Origin: Acidobacteriota bacterium
Lineage (GTDB): Bacteria > Acidobacteriota > Terriglobia > Terriglobales > Acidobacteriaceae
Assembly (NCBI GenBank): GCA_003225005.1
Contig: QIAN01000273.1
Location: 1 to 38,074, forward strand
Reading direction: 5' to 3'
Length of the DNA: 38,074 nt
This document shows positions 7,971 through 15,605 of the stretch, one piece after another. Both the position numbers and the translations under genes were made by a program. The first letter of the stretch is position 1. Every line of letters begins with the position of its first letter. The notes under the pieces are model-generated. The model made no database searches and was not told the origin of the DNA. It saw only the letters and a program-made list of their open reading frames with translations.

Positions 7971-9121
7971 TGAATCGAAGAACATTTCTGCAAGCAGCTA
8001 GTGTTGGTTTGGCAACTAGTCCCGTCACGCCTGTCGTTGGGTATGCTTCGCAGCCCGGTGCGCAAGATCGGTCAGCGGGCAACGGCGTCGGGACACAGAG
8101 TCAACCAAATGCAGAATCCCCCAAGCAAATACTTCTCAAGGACTACCGCCCAAAATCCATCTACAAGGTTCCGGTAACGGAGGTGGCGAAGGCCAAGTTT
8201 CCAATCATCGATATGCATTCCCATCCCTACGCCAAAACCCCGGAGCAGATTGCTGAATGGGTTAGGAACATGGACGAGGTTGGCGTGGAAAAGACAGTCA
8301 TTCTCACGATGGCCGTGGGCAACGAATTTGACACGATCTACCCTAAGTACGCCAAATATCCAGACCGTTTTGAGATATGGTGCGGTTTTGATTTTACGGG
8401 CTACGACAACCCGGGATTCGGGCCAGCCGCCGTTCGAGAACTTGAAAGGTGTCATCAAGCCGGTGCGCGTGGCGTCGGTGAGCTTCACGACAAGGGAAAA
8501 GGCATGCAGAGCGGCAAGCAAAAGACCATGGACATGCATCCTGACGACCCTCGGATGGATGCGCTATGGGCGAAATGTGGAGAATTGAAAATGCCGGTCA
8601 GCCTTCACGTAGCGGACCCGATCTGGATGTATCAGCCGATGGATAAAACCAATGACGGGCTGATGAATGCCTATCACTGGCGCTTGGATAATCAGCCTAA
8701 CATTGTCGACCTCTCTGGCCTGGTCGATCGTCTTGAAAACACGGTCACGAAACATCGACAAACCACGTTTGTTGCTTGCCACTTTGCGAACCTTGACTAT
8801 GACTTGACGCGACTGGGCGGGCTTTTCGAGCGTAATCCGAACCTGTACGCCGATATTTCTGCCCGGTACGCCGAGACTGCCCCTATACCGCGCTTTGTGT
8901 CGCAGTTTTATGCCCAGTATTCAGATCGTCTTGTTTACGGGACGGATATGGGTTTTGACAAAAAAATGTACCGGATCACATTTCGCGTTTTAGAAACGAT
9001 GGATGAGCACTTCTACGAAACCGAGCAATTTGGCTATCACTGGAGTCTGAGTGGATTCGGCCTGCCTGATGCAAGCCTTAAGCAGGTGTACCGCGAAAAC
9101 GCCGCCAAGATATTGGCTTGA
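7970..9121 (+). CDS. Tat-exported amidohydrolase (amidohydrolase 2 family)
   Basis: 383 residues, intact. The leader MNRRTFLQAASVGLATSP has the twin-arginine motif, so it is exported folded. A TIM-barrel metal-dependent hydrolase or decarboxylase-like domain follows: the metal site DMHSHP at 81-86 (HxH), a second histidine region SLHVAD, and the catalytic aspartate in YGTDMGF (323-329). A helix-rich C-terminus ends in YRENAAKIL, typical of this family. Reactions known for the family include hydrolysis of lactones or C-C bonds in aromatic or sugar acids; the substrate here cannot be deduced. The ribosome site GGAGA and all upstream sequence come from an IS end that stops at the start codon, so its present expression is probably IS-driven. 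The native promoter is not visible. Confidence 0.88.
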   Translation: MNRRTFLQAASVGLATSPVTPVVGYASQPGAQDRSAGNGVGTQSQPNAESPKQILLKDYRPKSIYKVPVTEVAKAKFPIIDMHSHPYAKTPEQIAEWVRNMDEVGVEKTVILTMAVGNEFDTIYPKYAKYPDRFEIWCGFDFTGYDNPGFGPAAVRELERCHQAGARGVGELHDKGKGMQSGKQKTMDMHPDDPRMDALWAKCGELKMPVSLHVADPIWMYQPMDKTNDGLMNAYHWRLDNQPNIVDLSGLVDRLENTVTKHRQTTFVACHFANLDYDLTRLGGLFERNPNLYADISARYAETAPIPRFVSQFYAQYSDRLVYGTDMGFDKKMYRITFRVLETMDEHFYETEQFGYHWSLSGFGLPDASLKQVYRENAAKILA

Positions 9122-9627
9122 GGCGTCGCCCGACAGTGAACGTGCGCGAAAAAATGCGGCCGTTTCTTCTCGAATCGCTTCCCTTTCAGGGGTGGGATCG
9201 AGGTGCGAAACCGCTTGGACAGGTCATGTGCAAATAGCCTACTTTCGCGTTCCAGAGATCGACAATGGTGCGTCTGCGTTCTTCGCTCCAACATTAGGGA
9301 TCTTTCCTGAGACCGAAGAGTGATTGGGGCCGCAGGACGCGGCTGACTAATTCTAAGTTGGTCAAGGGGCAGCAACTCGGGGAGAACACAAAGAACCGCC
9401 TTCTTTTGAGACAATCTGTATACGAGGAAAACGCAACCAAAAATAACAACTCGATAGTAAAGGAAAAGCACAACATGTATCATTACGTTGATGCGTGAGA
9501 GTTCCGCGCGGAAAACCGTTTCCCACCTATCGAGTTCAGCTGGTCTAGAACGGACAGGGGCCAATGGCTGCGCTCCGCGAAGCGGCCGGCAAAGGGTTCG
9601 AATCGGCGTGGAAATGCAGTGAGATCC
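9122..9627. other. Intergenic stretch between amidohydrolase and chimeric SIS gene
   Basis: About 500 bp with no recognisable protein on either strand. A long minus-strand open frame (ending near 9037) has no family resemblance, no ribosome site and overlaps the end of the amidohydrolase, so it is treated as chance. The A-rich section 9411-9475 may include the promoter of the gene at 9628. Confidence 0.4.
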
Positions 9628-10290
9628 ATGACATCCAGTGAAATCAGTTGGAGCAGCACACAACCTAAAGAGGTGGGCGCGCTTACATGGTTTGAGATTC
9701 AGCAGCAACCGGCATTGTGGCCGACAACAGCAGTACGCGTTCGCGAGGTAATCACCCGGTTAAACCTTCGGGCCACCCTGAAGGATGCGCGAGCGGTCAT
9801 AACTGGTGCAGGAACGTCAGCTTATGGTGCGGCTGTGGTGGCAGCAGCATGGCCGCGATCTAGGGCTGTGCCCTCTACTGATCTGCTCTTGGCGATAGAG
9901 CCCTATATGGAGGATGCAACTGTACTGGTCTCCCTCGCACGCTCCGGTAACAGTCCCGAGAGCATGGCTGAAGAACACTGGAAGAAGTGGACAGCGCTAT
10001 ATAACCAGAAGATGCTCTCCCATGGCGAGTTCAAAGACTTGTATGTCTACGGATATGACTCGCCTGAAGCGTACGCAATTGAGAAAGACGGCAAGATGTT
10101 TTACGCCTTCTACTCACCCAAGGCAGATAAGTCCTGGAAAGGAAAAATCGAGCTCCGGGGCTTGGCGGCAGGGAAATATCACGTTCACGATTACGCCAAC
10201 GACAAGGATCTAGGCGAACTCGATGCAGCCAAACCAACGATTGATACGGAATTCACAGGAAGCCTCCAGCTGGAGACTGTGAAGGAATAG
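9628..10290 (+). CDS. In-frame chimera: SIS-domain sugar isomerase N-terminus joined to glycosidase C-terminus
   Basis: 220 residues from ATG at 9628 (GTG at 9619 is the alternative). Residues 1-114 are the first half of an AgaS-type SIS domain (tagatose-6-phosphate ketose/aldose isomerase family): WFEIQQQPALW, then GAGTSAYGAAV (60-70), PSTDLLL, and ARSGNSPES (104-112), where reading should continue through the second SIS half. Instead residues 115-220 (EEHWKKWTALYNQKMLSHGE, YGYDSPEAYAIEKDGKMFYA, then a beta-sandwich ending LQLETVKE) match the C-terminal domain of clan GH-D alpha-galactosidase-like glycosidases. The join near 9970 keeps frame. A deletion between neighbouring galactose-utilisation genes is the simplest origin. 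The fold of both halves is incomplete, so activity is doubtful even though the frame is intact. Confidence 0.75.
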   Translation: MTSSEISWSSTQPKEVGALTWFEIQQQPALWPTTAVRVREVITRLNLRATLKDARAVITGAGTSAYGAAVVAAAWPRSRAVPSTDLLLAIEPYMEDATVLVSLARSGNSPESMAEEHWKKWTALYNQKMLSHGEFKDLYVYGYDSPEAYAIEKDGKMFYAFYSPKADKSWKGKIELRGLAAGKYHVHDYANDKDLGELDAAKPTIDTEFTGSLQLETVKE

Positions 10291-10307
10291 CTTGTTCTAC
10301 TTCTGAT

Positions 10308-10336
10308 CGAGGGCGGCGTATTTAATGTCGCCCTCG
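10308..10336 (+). terminator. Hairpin terminator after the chimeric gene
   Basis: An 8-bp stem CGAGGGCG (10308-10315) pairs with CGCCCTCG (10329-10336) around a 13-nt loop, 18 bp after the stop codon, followed by GTTTCT. The T-tract is weak, so termination may be partial. Confidence 0.55.
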
Positions 10337-10600
10337 GTTTCTACACTTCAAATGAGTGGCGCCATCTAAACTGCGCTTTAATTGCAGCGCAGTCCTGAGT
10401 TGGTCTCCGGACATTTCCTATTCCGCAAACCTCTCGCTGACTATCAGCTGGGGCTCGGCGATGAACAAGCAGAAACCAGTTCCCGCCGCTGTCTCTCAAT
10501 CGTGACGTCACCAGATCATTGCATGTCGTACCACGCGCAGGTGCTCGTCCAGCAGGACCGCTCCACGCATTTGTCCCGAGAGACGAAACATACAATGTGA
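10337..10600. other. Intergenic region with a second hairpin
   Basis: No gene recognised. CTGCGCT (10371-10377) and AGCGCAG (10386-10392) form a perfect 7-bp stem. It sits between the convergent ends of the chimeric gene and the phosphomannose-isomerase-like gene and may act as a terminator for the minus strand. Confidence 0.35.
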
Positions 10601-11974
10601 TCACGCGCAGATGACCTTGTGCCGGGGCCCTTGGGCACGGACACTCAGCAGGCCCGGCCACCGGTCACAAGGGTCTTGTTCGCCCAGCCGATTCGCGGTG
10701 TGGCAAAGGTCCTTGAACCGAGACCCCCAATTGACGTTTCTGATACATTTGTTTTTCTTGTGGTCCCCAACCTCGGGTGCATCTGGATTCGCATCAGGAC
10801 CGAAATATCGCAGAAGTACCAGCGGTTCAGTTTTTGAAGTGTTCTCGACGGTGAACCCCTCGATTGCCGCCTTATAGGTCACAAATACTTCGTCTTCGGT
10901 TAGATGTCCGAACCGGATCATTGCCGGACTATGGAGTGCCAGCTTACCCATTCTTCCATCACCCTGGGTCACAAACACCCCGAAAGACCCCTGCTCTTTC
11001 ACGAAGCATTTGGCGCCTGGTTGGACGGTTAGTTCCTTTGCGCTGAAAAGCTGGCGGCCATCGAACTTTCCATAGACAATCCACTTATCCAGATAGCCCT
11101 CGGAGGCGGTATCAGCAACGGATATTGGCTCGATATAGTGATGGTTCTTAAAGTCGGGATCCGTGTTGGTCTGCCAGTCGATCGCATCCACCAAATAGTC
11201 CAGGTTGTGATGCATCTCGGGAGGAAAGTCTTTTACGAGGAAGCGCCACGGCACAGGGCGACCCTCGAGCATAGATTGGTAAAAGGCGAGGACATCGCTA
11301 CCCCACTGCGGCTCGAATGTACAGAGCGAGCCGGGAGCATGCAGAGTACAAGGCGGCACCAGCCAGCCGGTGCCGAGGCGTAGTCGATAGGCTCTGGAAA
11401 GTTCCAGTATGCCGTTGTCACCTTCATTCCAGCGTTCAAGGCAGCGGCGAAGCTGCGCCTTGGTGGTACCTGAGTCTAGGCCGAAGTACGTGTGTGGGAA
11501 GTTGTTATCCACCGGGTTGTACTGGGGAGGAAAGTAGTAAGCTTCAGGCTTGCTTTCCCGGCCCACTAGCTTTGCCTGTGCCGAACTCTGGTGCATGTGG
11601 TGAGGGATGGGACCCAGGTTGTCAAACAACTTGCCGAAGACAGGCCAACGATGAAATTCATTCCACAACTTTTCGCCAATCAGTCGCGGCCCTTCTAATG
11701 CTACGGCCTCGCGTAAGGTGAACTTCTTCCCATTTGCGACCACATAACTCAAGCCTTCATCCGGAGCCCGATTTTCATTCGTTGCTTCCGTGGTAGACGC
11801 AAACCATCGCTCGTCAATGCCACCTCGGTTGGCCCCCAGGGCATAGTAATCCGATGGAGCTAACCGTAATCGCCTTCCCGGCAGCACAAATGACCTAGGA
11901 ACCCAGCAGGGGGCAAGGCGCAGCAGCCCTTCCCCAGATTCAACTGCTTGGCGCGTCCATTGATTGACCGACAT
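10601..11974 (-). CDS. Class I phosphomannose-isomerase-like cupin protein
   Basis: 457 residues; ATG at 11974 has a GAGG ribosome site. The fold call comes from a zinc-cupin pattern: PIPHHMHQSS near residue 130, EAYYFPPQYNP about 20 residues later, then the LGTGWLVPPCTLHAPGSLC turn and a C-terminal beta domain ending LLRYFGPDANPDAP. This resembles the acidobacterial protein group annotated as class I mannose-6-phosphate isomerase, longer than the bacterial ManA core. The final 50 residues after HKKN look unlike the rest and may be read-through into non-coding sequence after loss of the original stop. It follows the MFS porter by about 140 bp on the same strand, consistent with a sugar uptake and isomerisation unit. 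Enzyme activity is inferred, not shown. Confidence 0.7.
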   Translation of the reverse strand: MSVNQWTRQAVESGEGLLRLAPCWVPRSFVLPGRRLRLAPSDYYALGANRGGIDERWFASTTEATNENRAPDEGLSYVVANGKKFTLREAVALEGPRLIGEKLWNEFHRWPVFGKLFDNLGPIPHHMHQSSAQAKLVGRESKPEAYYFPPQYNPVDNNFPHTYFGLDSGTTKAQLRRCLERWNEGDNGILELSRAYRLRLGTGWLVPPCTLHAPGSLCTFEPQWGSDVLAFYQSMLEGRPVPWRFLVKDFPPEMHHNLDYLVDAIDWQTNTDPDFKNHHYIEPISVADTASEGYLDKWIVYGKFDGRQLFSAKELTVQPGAKCFVKEQGSFGVFVTQGDGRMGKLALHSPAMIRFGHLTEDEVFVTYKAAIEGFTVENTSKTEPLVLLRYFGPDANPDAPEVGDHKKNKCIRNVNWGSRFKDLCHTANRLGEQDPCDRWPGLLSVRAQGPRHKVICA

Positions 11975-12117
11975 TTTTCCTCATGTTGGTTCGTCTCGCA
12001 CGCGAACCATCGCAAATATCTCTCTCGATTAGGTCGTGTTTGCCTTATCACGCTGAGTAGGAAAACTAGTGCCATAGTTGTTTGCACTCTACCGCGTGCG
12101 GGCTCGAAACTTTAGTC

Positions 12118-13494
12118 CTAGACCGGTTTCTCCATAGGTGCAGGCGCTGGCAATCTGAGCACCCGATGCATCTCCTCCAATGTGAGCCCTTTTGTTTCGG
12201 GATAGACCAGCAGGACAACAACAAACTGTAGGCTTGTCATAATCGCGAAAAGCAAAAACGGATAGGCGGCTGAACTCGCGGCAAACGCCGGGAACACCAG
12301 CGAAATCAGCGCGTTCATAAACCAGTGGGCAAAGCTGCCAAGACTTTGTCCTTTAGCCCTTACCGTGTTCGGAAAAACCTCGCCGAGGTAAATCCAGATC
12401 ACGGTTCCCTGGGACAACGCAAAAAAAGCAATGTACCCCATGAGCAGCCAAAGCAAAAGATGGAGGTGTTCGTGCCTTAGGAATATCAAAGCCAGCCCGA
12501 GCTGGCACGCCGTCATTCCAACCGCCCCTATCAACAGCAGTGTTTTGCGACCAACACGATCAACGGTCAGCATTCCGGCAGTGGTGAAAATCAGCAAGGT
12601 CAGGCCTACGACCACGGACTGAAGACTGGCAGAGACGGTCCCGAATCCGGCTGCGTTGAAAATGAAAGTCATGTAGTAAACAATTGCGTTAATGCCCGAC
12701 AATTGATTGAAAAATCCGATGCTGACCGCAAGAAAGATAGGAAACGCATAGCGCCGCGTGAAAAGCTGTGCGTGCGCAGCCACGTTTTCCAGCTGAATCG
12801 ATTCCTTGATTTCCTGCAGCCGTTGTTCATACTGCTGTTCACCCAGGAGCCGAAGCACCTCTCCGGCTTCTTCGCTTCGGTCTTTTCGCATCAGCCATCT
12901 GGGGCTATTGGGGATGCCGAACAACATAACGAAAAAGACGACCGCAGGCAGGGCCGCGATTCCCAGCATCCATCGCCATTCGGCGGCACCCAGATTCGCA
13001 AGTCCGAATAGATAATTTGAGAAATACGCCAGCAATATGCCGGCCACCACGTTGAATTGGAAAAACGCCACCAGCCAGCCACGTTCCCCAGCCGGTGAGA
13101 TTTCTGCGATGTACATCGGCCCCAGAACTGAGGATCCACCAATTGCCAGACCTCCTATGATTCGAAAGAAAAGCAAAGCATACCAATCCCACGCGAGCGC
13201 ACACCCAAGGGCAGAGACAAAGTAAAAGATCGCGAGAATGCGCAGTGTGTCGCGCGGGCCGAAGCGGTCACTCGGAAGTCCTGCCAGCATCGCACCGAAG
13301 ATAGTTCCCAGCAGCGCACTAGAAACTGTCACTCCGAGCAATCCCGGAGTCAGGTTGTACGTCCGGGTAAGATCGCCGATGGCGCCCGCAATGACGGCGG
13401 TGTCAAAGCCAAAAAGGAGCCCGCCGAGAGCTGCAACAACAGCGCCTTTCACGAGATACAAATTGGAGGTTATGCCGCTCTCGTTCTGGCTCAC
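12118..13494 (-). CDS. MFS sugar porter family transporter
   Basis: A 12-TM proton-linked sugar importer of the inner membrane. Start is taken at GTG 13494 because AGAAGG precedes it at proper spacing; a TTG at 13521 would add nine basic residues. 458 residues, normal for the XylE/GLUT group. Visible signatures: GGLLFGFDTAVIAGA in TM1, a loop motif SDRFGPRD between TM2 and TM3, the TM5 region ISPAGERGWLV, GIPNSPRWLM before the cytoplasmic loop, QLSGINAIVYY in TM7, DRVGRKTLL between TM8 and TM9, and PETKGLTLEEM at the C-terminus. These are diagnostic for hexose/pentose porters; which sugar is not evident. It lies between DoxX and the isomerase-like gene in one minus-strand cluster. Confidence 0.93.
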   Translation of the reverse strand: MSQNESGITSNLYLVKGAVVAALGGLLFGFDTAVIAGAIGDLTRTYNLTPGLLGVTVSSALLGTIFGAMLAGLPSDRFGPRDTLRILAIFYFVSALGCALAWDWYALLFFRIIGGLAIGGSSVLGPMYIAEISPAGERGWLVAFFQFNVVAGILLAYFSNYLFGLANLGAAEWRWMLGIAALPAVVFFVMLFGIPNSPRWLMRKDRSEEAGEVLRLLGEQQYEQRLQEIKESIQLENVAAHAQLFTRRYAFPIFLAVSIGFFNQLSGINAIVYYMTFIFNAAGFGTVSASLQSVVVGLTLLIFTTAGMLTVDRVGRKTLLLIGAVGMTACQLGLALIFLRHEHLHLLLWLLMGYIAFFALSQGTVIWIYLGEVFPNTVRAKGQSLGSFAHWFMNALISLVFPAFAASSAAYPFLLFAIMTSLQFVVVLLVYPETKGLTLEEMHRVLRLPAPAPMEKPV

Positions 13495-13591
13495 GAAACG
13501 AAACCTTCTCTTTCTATCCAACCCGCAATACTGTCAATCATTATTAATGTTTGTTTGTGCACGTTTGCATTTCGTAAGAGTTCGTCGACAA

Positions 13592-14014
13592 CTAACGCGT
13601 CTTCTTTTCCTCGCTGCCTCTGCCCACGATCAGCGCGTCGAGTGCGATGGGGCCTGCACCGAATAAAATAAGCACGAATGCCATAGTCAGCAAGGCCAGA
13701 GGGAACTCGTATCCCCCGGTGCCCATGAGGCCATTTTTCAGATGTATCTTCAGTATCGCCACCGCCATTTCGAAAGTCATGGCCACGCCAACCAACCGCG
13801 TCAGCAATCCCGCTATGACAAGAATGCCTCCAAAGAATTCTGTTCCGGCAGAAAGATAGGCGAACCACGAGGGGAAGCCAATTCGGATGACTGTCTGCAT
13901 GTGATGTGACAGGTCACCGAATACCTTGGAATAACCGTGAAAAATCATGATGACCCCCAATACAATTCTAAGAACCAACAAGCCCAGCGGTTGCAGACGG
14001 TCGAGGTATCGCAA
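13592..14014 (-). CDS. DoxX family membrane protein
   Basis: 140 residues starting at a TTG codon at 14014, which has an excellent GGAGG site 8 nt upstream. The first possible start at 14044 has none. Four membrane segments are visible: LGLLVLRIVLGVIMIFHG (about 8-25), FAYLSAGTEFFGGILVIAGL, VGVAMTFEMAVAILKIH, and FPLALLTMAFVLILFGAGP. The FHGYSK motif after TM1 and the ETGG-like turn before TM4 are typical of DoxX/SURF4-type proteins. Function in bacteria is unclear; DoxX has been linked to redox and membrane-stress complexes. It is the first gene of the DoxX-MFS-isomerase cluster, 97 bp ahead of the porter. Its promoter would fall in or beside the IS end at 14142-14432. Confidence 0.85.
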   Translation of the reverse strand: MRYLDRLQPLGLLVLRIVLGVIMIFHGYSKVFGDLSHHMQTVIRIGFPSWFAYLSAGTEFFGGILVIAGLLTRLVGVAMTFEMAVAILKIHLKNGLMGTGGYEFPLALLTMAFVLILFGAGPIALDALIVGRGSEEKKTR

Positions 14015-14141
14015 GTGTGTTTCCTCCAGCAAAAGTCGGGACAACTACGCGCCGATGGTCGCACCGGCGGGAGCGCACAACATCCGCATTGTGTTCTGTT
14101 CGGTAGGTTCCATCCACGTACTAATCAAGTTCTGGCGCCTC

Positions 14142-14432
14142 TGTGATCTCCGGACGGTTGTCAATCGATTACACACAAAACTCGTGGGCCATCCACTGTC
14201 ATCGTCGGCGCCACGGTATTGCACCTGTATGACGCGCAGCCGATTCGCTGATTCCGTCAGCATGGGAACGAAAACAAAACATAATAAAACGAAATAAATC
14301 GACAACTGTCAAGCTTATTCTCTGGAATACCAAATTCACTTTGGCGCAAGGCGCCGTCTCCGGCCGCCAGTTCCCAACCGAATGAGTGACAGCAGAGAAC
14401 CGCTCTCGCTCTTGGAAAGGTTAGCTTGGACG
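14142..14432 (+). mobile_element. IS left-end remnant (ISNCY/IS1202-like), copy 2
   Basis: Inverted counterpart of 7701-7970. Both begin at TGTGATCTCCGG and share a conserved AATCGATT, a GCCGATTCGCTG block and promoter boxes. In this copy the element continues to the right into transposase coding sequence. The edge lies about 130 bp before the DoxX start. A 21-bp length difference between copies is accounted for by an insertion around 14322-14345. Confidence 0.6.
14284..14312 (-). promoter_or_regulatory. Outward-facing promoter in IS copy 2
   Basis: On the minus strand TTGACA (14312-14307), a 17-bp spacer and TTTTAT (14289-14284) point toward DoxX. It is the same arrangement as in copy 1, conserved despite divergence of flanking bases. 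It may drive the DoxX-MFS-isomerase cluster. Confidence 0.4.
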
Positions 14433-14640
14433 AAGTACAGGATGTGATGTTGCAGGCAATGGCGAAGAAGATCACCTGGTGGCATTACGCGCAGCTGGTG
14501 GAAGAAGAATCGACGGCGACGGTGATGGCGAGGACTGAAGCAAGTGGTCGAGCGCAAGAGAATGTTCTGCGCCTTGTACAGCGACCGGGAGAGCCATTTC
14601 TGGCTGACGCCGAAGGTCGGCTTACGTGCGAATTGGGACA
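14412..14640 (+). pseudogene. Internally deleted ISNCY-type transposase
   Basis: The N-terminal helix reads LDEVQDVMLQAMAKKITWW, characteristic of an ISNCY/IS1202-like transposase. The frame then jumps straight to HYAQLVEEESTATVMA, which belongs near the DDE catalytic core about 150 residues further on, so the central region is deleted. After a further frameshift, VVERKRMFCALYSDRESHFW and LTPKVG follow (the usual form is YSDRGSHFW, with the second catalytic Asp in YSD). Sequence past about 14615 is unrelated. A missing base near 14421 also breaks the N-terminus. The upstream 290 bp are the element's left end. No right end is visible, so the element cannot move. Confidence 0.7.
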
Positions 14641-14785
14641 CTAGCCGCTATCGAAACAGTGTTATCAGCGGGATCATCCCGAAATATCTGATCTCGGACA
14701 AGGAACCGGTCTCAGACTTTAGTTCCTATCGTCCCTCGGGGACGTTTGCACACCGCAAAAGCAACCTTTTCAACCCTCCTCTTCG

Positions 14786-14827
14786 TAGGTTCCCCTGTTT
14801 AGGTTCCCCTGTTTAGGTTCCCCTGTT
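14786..14827. repeat. Three exact 14-bp tandem repeats
   Basis: The unit TAGGTTCCCCTGTT occurs three times without interruption (14786-14799, 14800-14813, 14814-14827). It lies at the junction between the transposase debris and the DeoR fragment. It is a short minisatellite in non-coding DNA. Confidence 0.9.
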
Positions 14828-14839
14828 GAAGAGAAAAAC

Positions 14840-14935
14840 TCACACCACTGTTACTGCCACCCCGGCCTTCTTCAGTGCTATCAGATCGGACTTCGAGATT
14901 CCTCCATCGGTGATGACGCGGAATGGACGAAACAA
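14840..14935 (-). pseudogene. C-terminal scrap of a DeoR-family regulator
   Basis: Minus-strand reading gives FRPFRVITDGGISKSDLIAL and KKAGVAVTVV then a stop at 14840. This is the usual end of DeoR/GlpR-type repressors (VITDxGIxxxxLxxLxxxGxxVxVV), which sense sugar phosphates. Only about 30 of 250 residues remain; upstream of FRPF the sequence becomes unrelated. It probably once controlled a sugar operon in this island, consistent with the LacI remnant at 22847. Confidence 0.6.
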
Positions 14936-15207
14936 AACTCATGAAGGACTGCATAAGATAGAAGAAATGCGGGCTAGATTCGTGGAAGAGAATATCAACG
15001 AGTCAAACGATGAAACAGATTACCGGACTCGTGCGCCAGTTGACCGATTGCAGGCATTATGCATTTCTCGGGAGCGCCGATGAATAGGCGAAGGCGACCT
15101 CAGCAACCCGTTTTAATCGTGTTGGAGCTAAGTGCATAATTGTTCGGAGCGGCAAGCCGCTGTGATGTTCTGAATGCTGTACCATCAAACGAAGCCACTA
15201 CTTTTCC
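14936..15207. other. Intergenic stretch between DeoR scrap and HEFVH protein
   Basis: No gene recognised. Short frames such as MKQITGLVRQLTDC from about 15009 have no supporting ribosome site. The segment probably carries the promoter for the gene at 15208. Confidence 0.35.
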
Positions 15208-15585
15208 ATGCCAACACCGCTGACGCCTGACCAAATCGCTCAGATCTCACACTTGGTCGCCGCCTATATTTTGACTCAGCGCGACAGATACGCAGTTCGC
15301 GCGTTGCCCTTGTCCGCGCAGCAAAGAGCTAGCCTCGAAGGATTTTTCGCATCCGAACTCCTTGGCAACACGCGCGTGCTGGTGCTCGAAGGCGAGCGAG
15401 TGGCGAACCCCGATTTTTATCCGAAGCTCAGAGAGTTGGGTTTGAAGAACCTCCCCGAGCAATCCGGCATGGCAGCAATCACGTTCTATGACGTAATCGT
15501 TGCGCATGAACGTTTCTCGCCTGGTTTGCTCTTTCACGAATTTGTGCACGTGGAACAGTATCGCCAACTCGCCCTACCGCGCTGA
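15208..15585 (+). CDS. Truncated hypothetical protein with HEFVH motif
   Basis: 125 residues beginning MPTPLTPDQIAQISHLVAAY. The N-terminus looks complete; there is no signal peptide. The end reads LLFHEFVHVEQYRQLALPR, then a stop. HEFVH fits a zincin-like HExxH motif, and in proteins of this kind I would expect the chain to continue after the QYRQL segment with further residues including a third zinc ligand. The stop here probably truncates it. The stop is 20 bp from the end of the convergent M28 peptidase gene. No enzymatic role can be claimed; the motif may also be structural. The frame is clean and coding-like up to the break. Confidence 0.55.
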   Translation: MPTPLTPDQIAQISHLVAAYILTQRDRYAVRALPLSAQQRASLEGFFASELLGNTRVLVLEGERVANPDFYPKLRELGLKNLPEQSGMAAITFYDVIVAHERFSPGLLFHEFVHVEQYRQLALPR

Positions 15586-15605
15586 ATCGAAAACGCTGTT
15601 GCAGG

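Noticed and set aside
7482-7985. 167-codon minus-strand frame across the IS end
   Set aside because: Most of it is the non-coding IS end, and only the MERIAW part corresponds to transposase; the rest has no support as protein.
9037-9708. 223-codon minus-strand open frame after the amidohydrolase
   Set aside because: Overlaps the ends of two better supported plus-strand genes, has no recognisable motif and is rich in Arg/Ser/Pro typical of chance frames.
14786-14827. CRISPR-like array
   Set aside because: Three contiguous 14-bp copies have no spacers and no cas genes are near; it is a simple tandem repeat.
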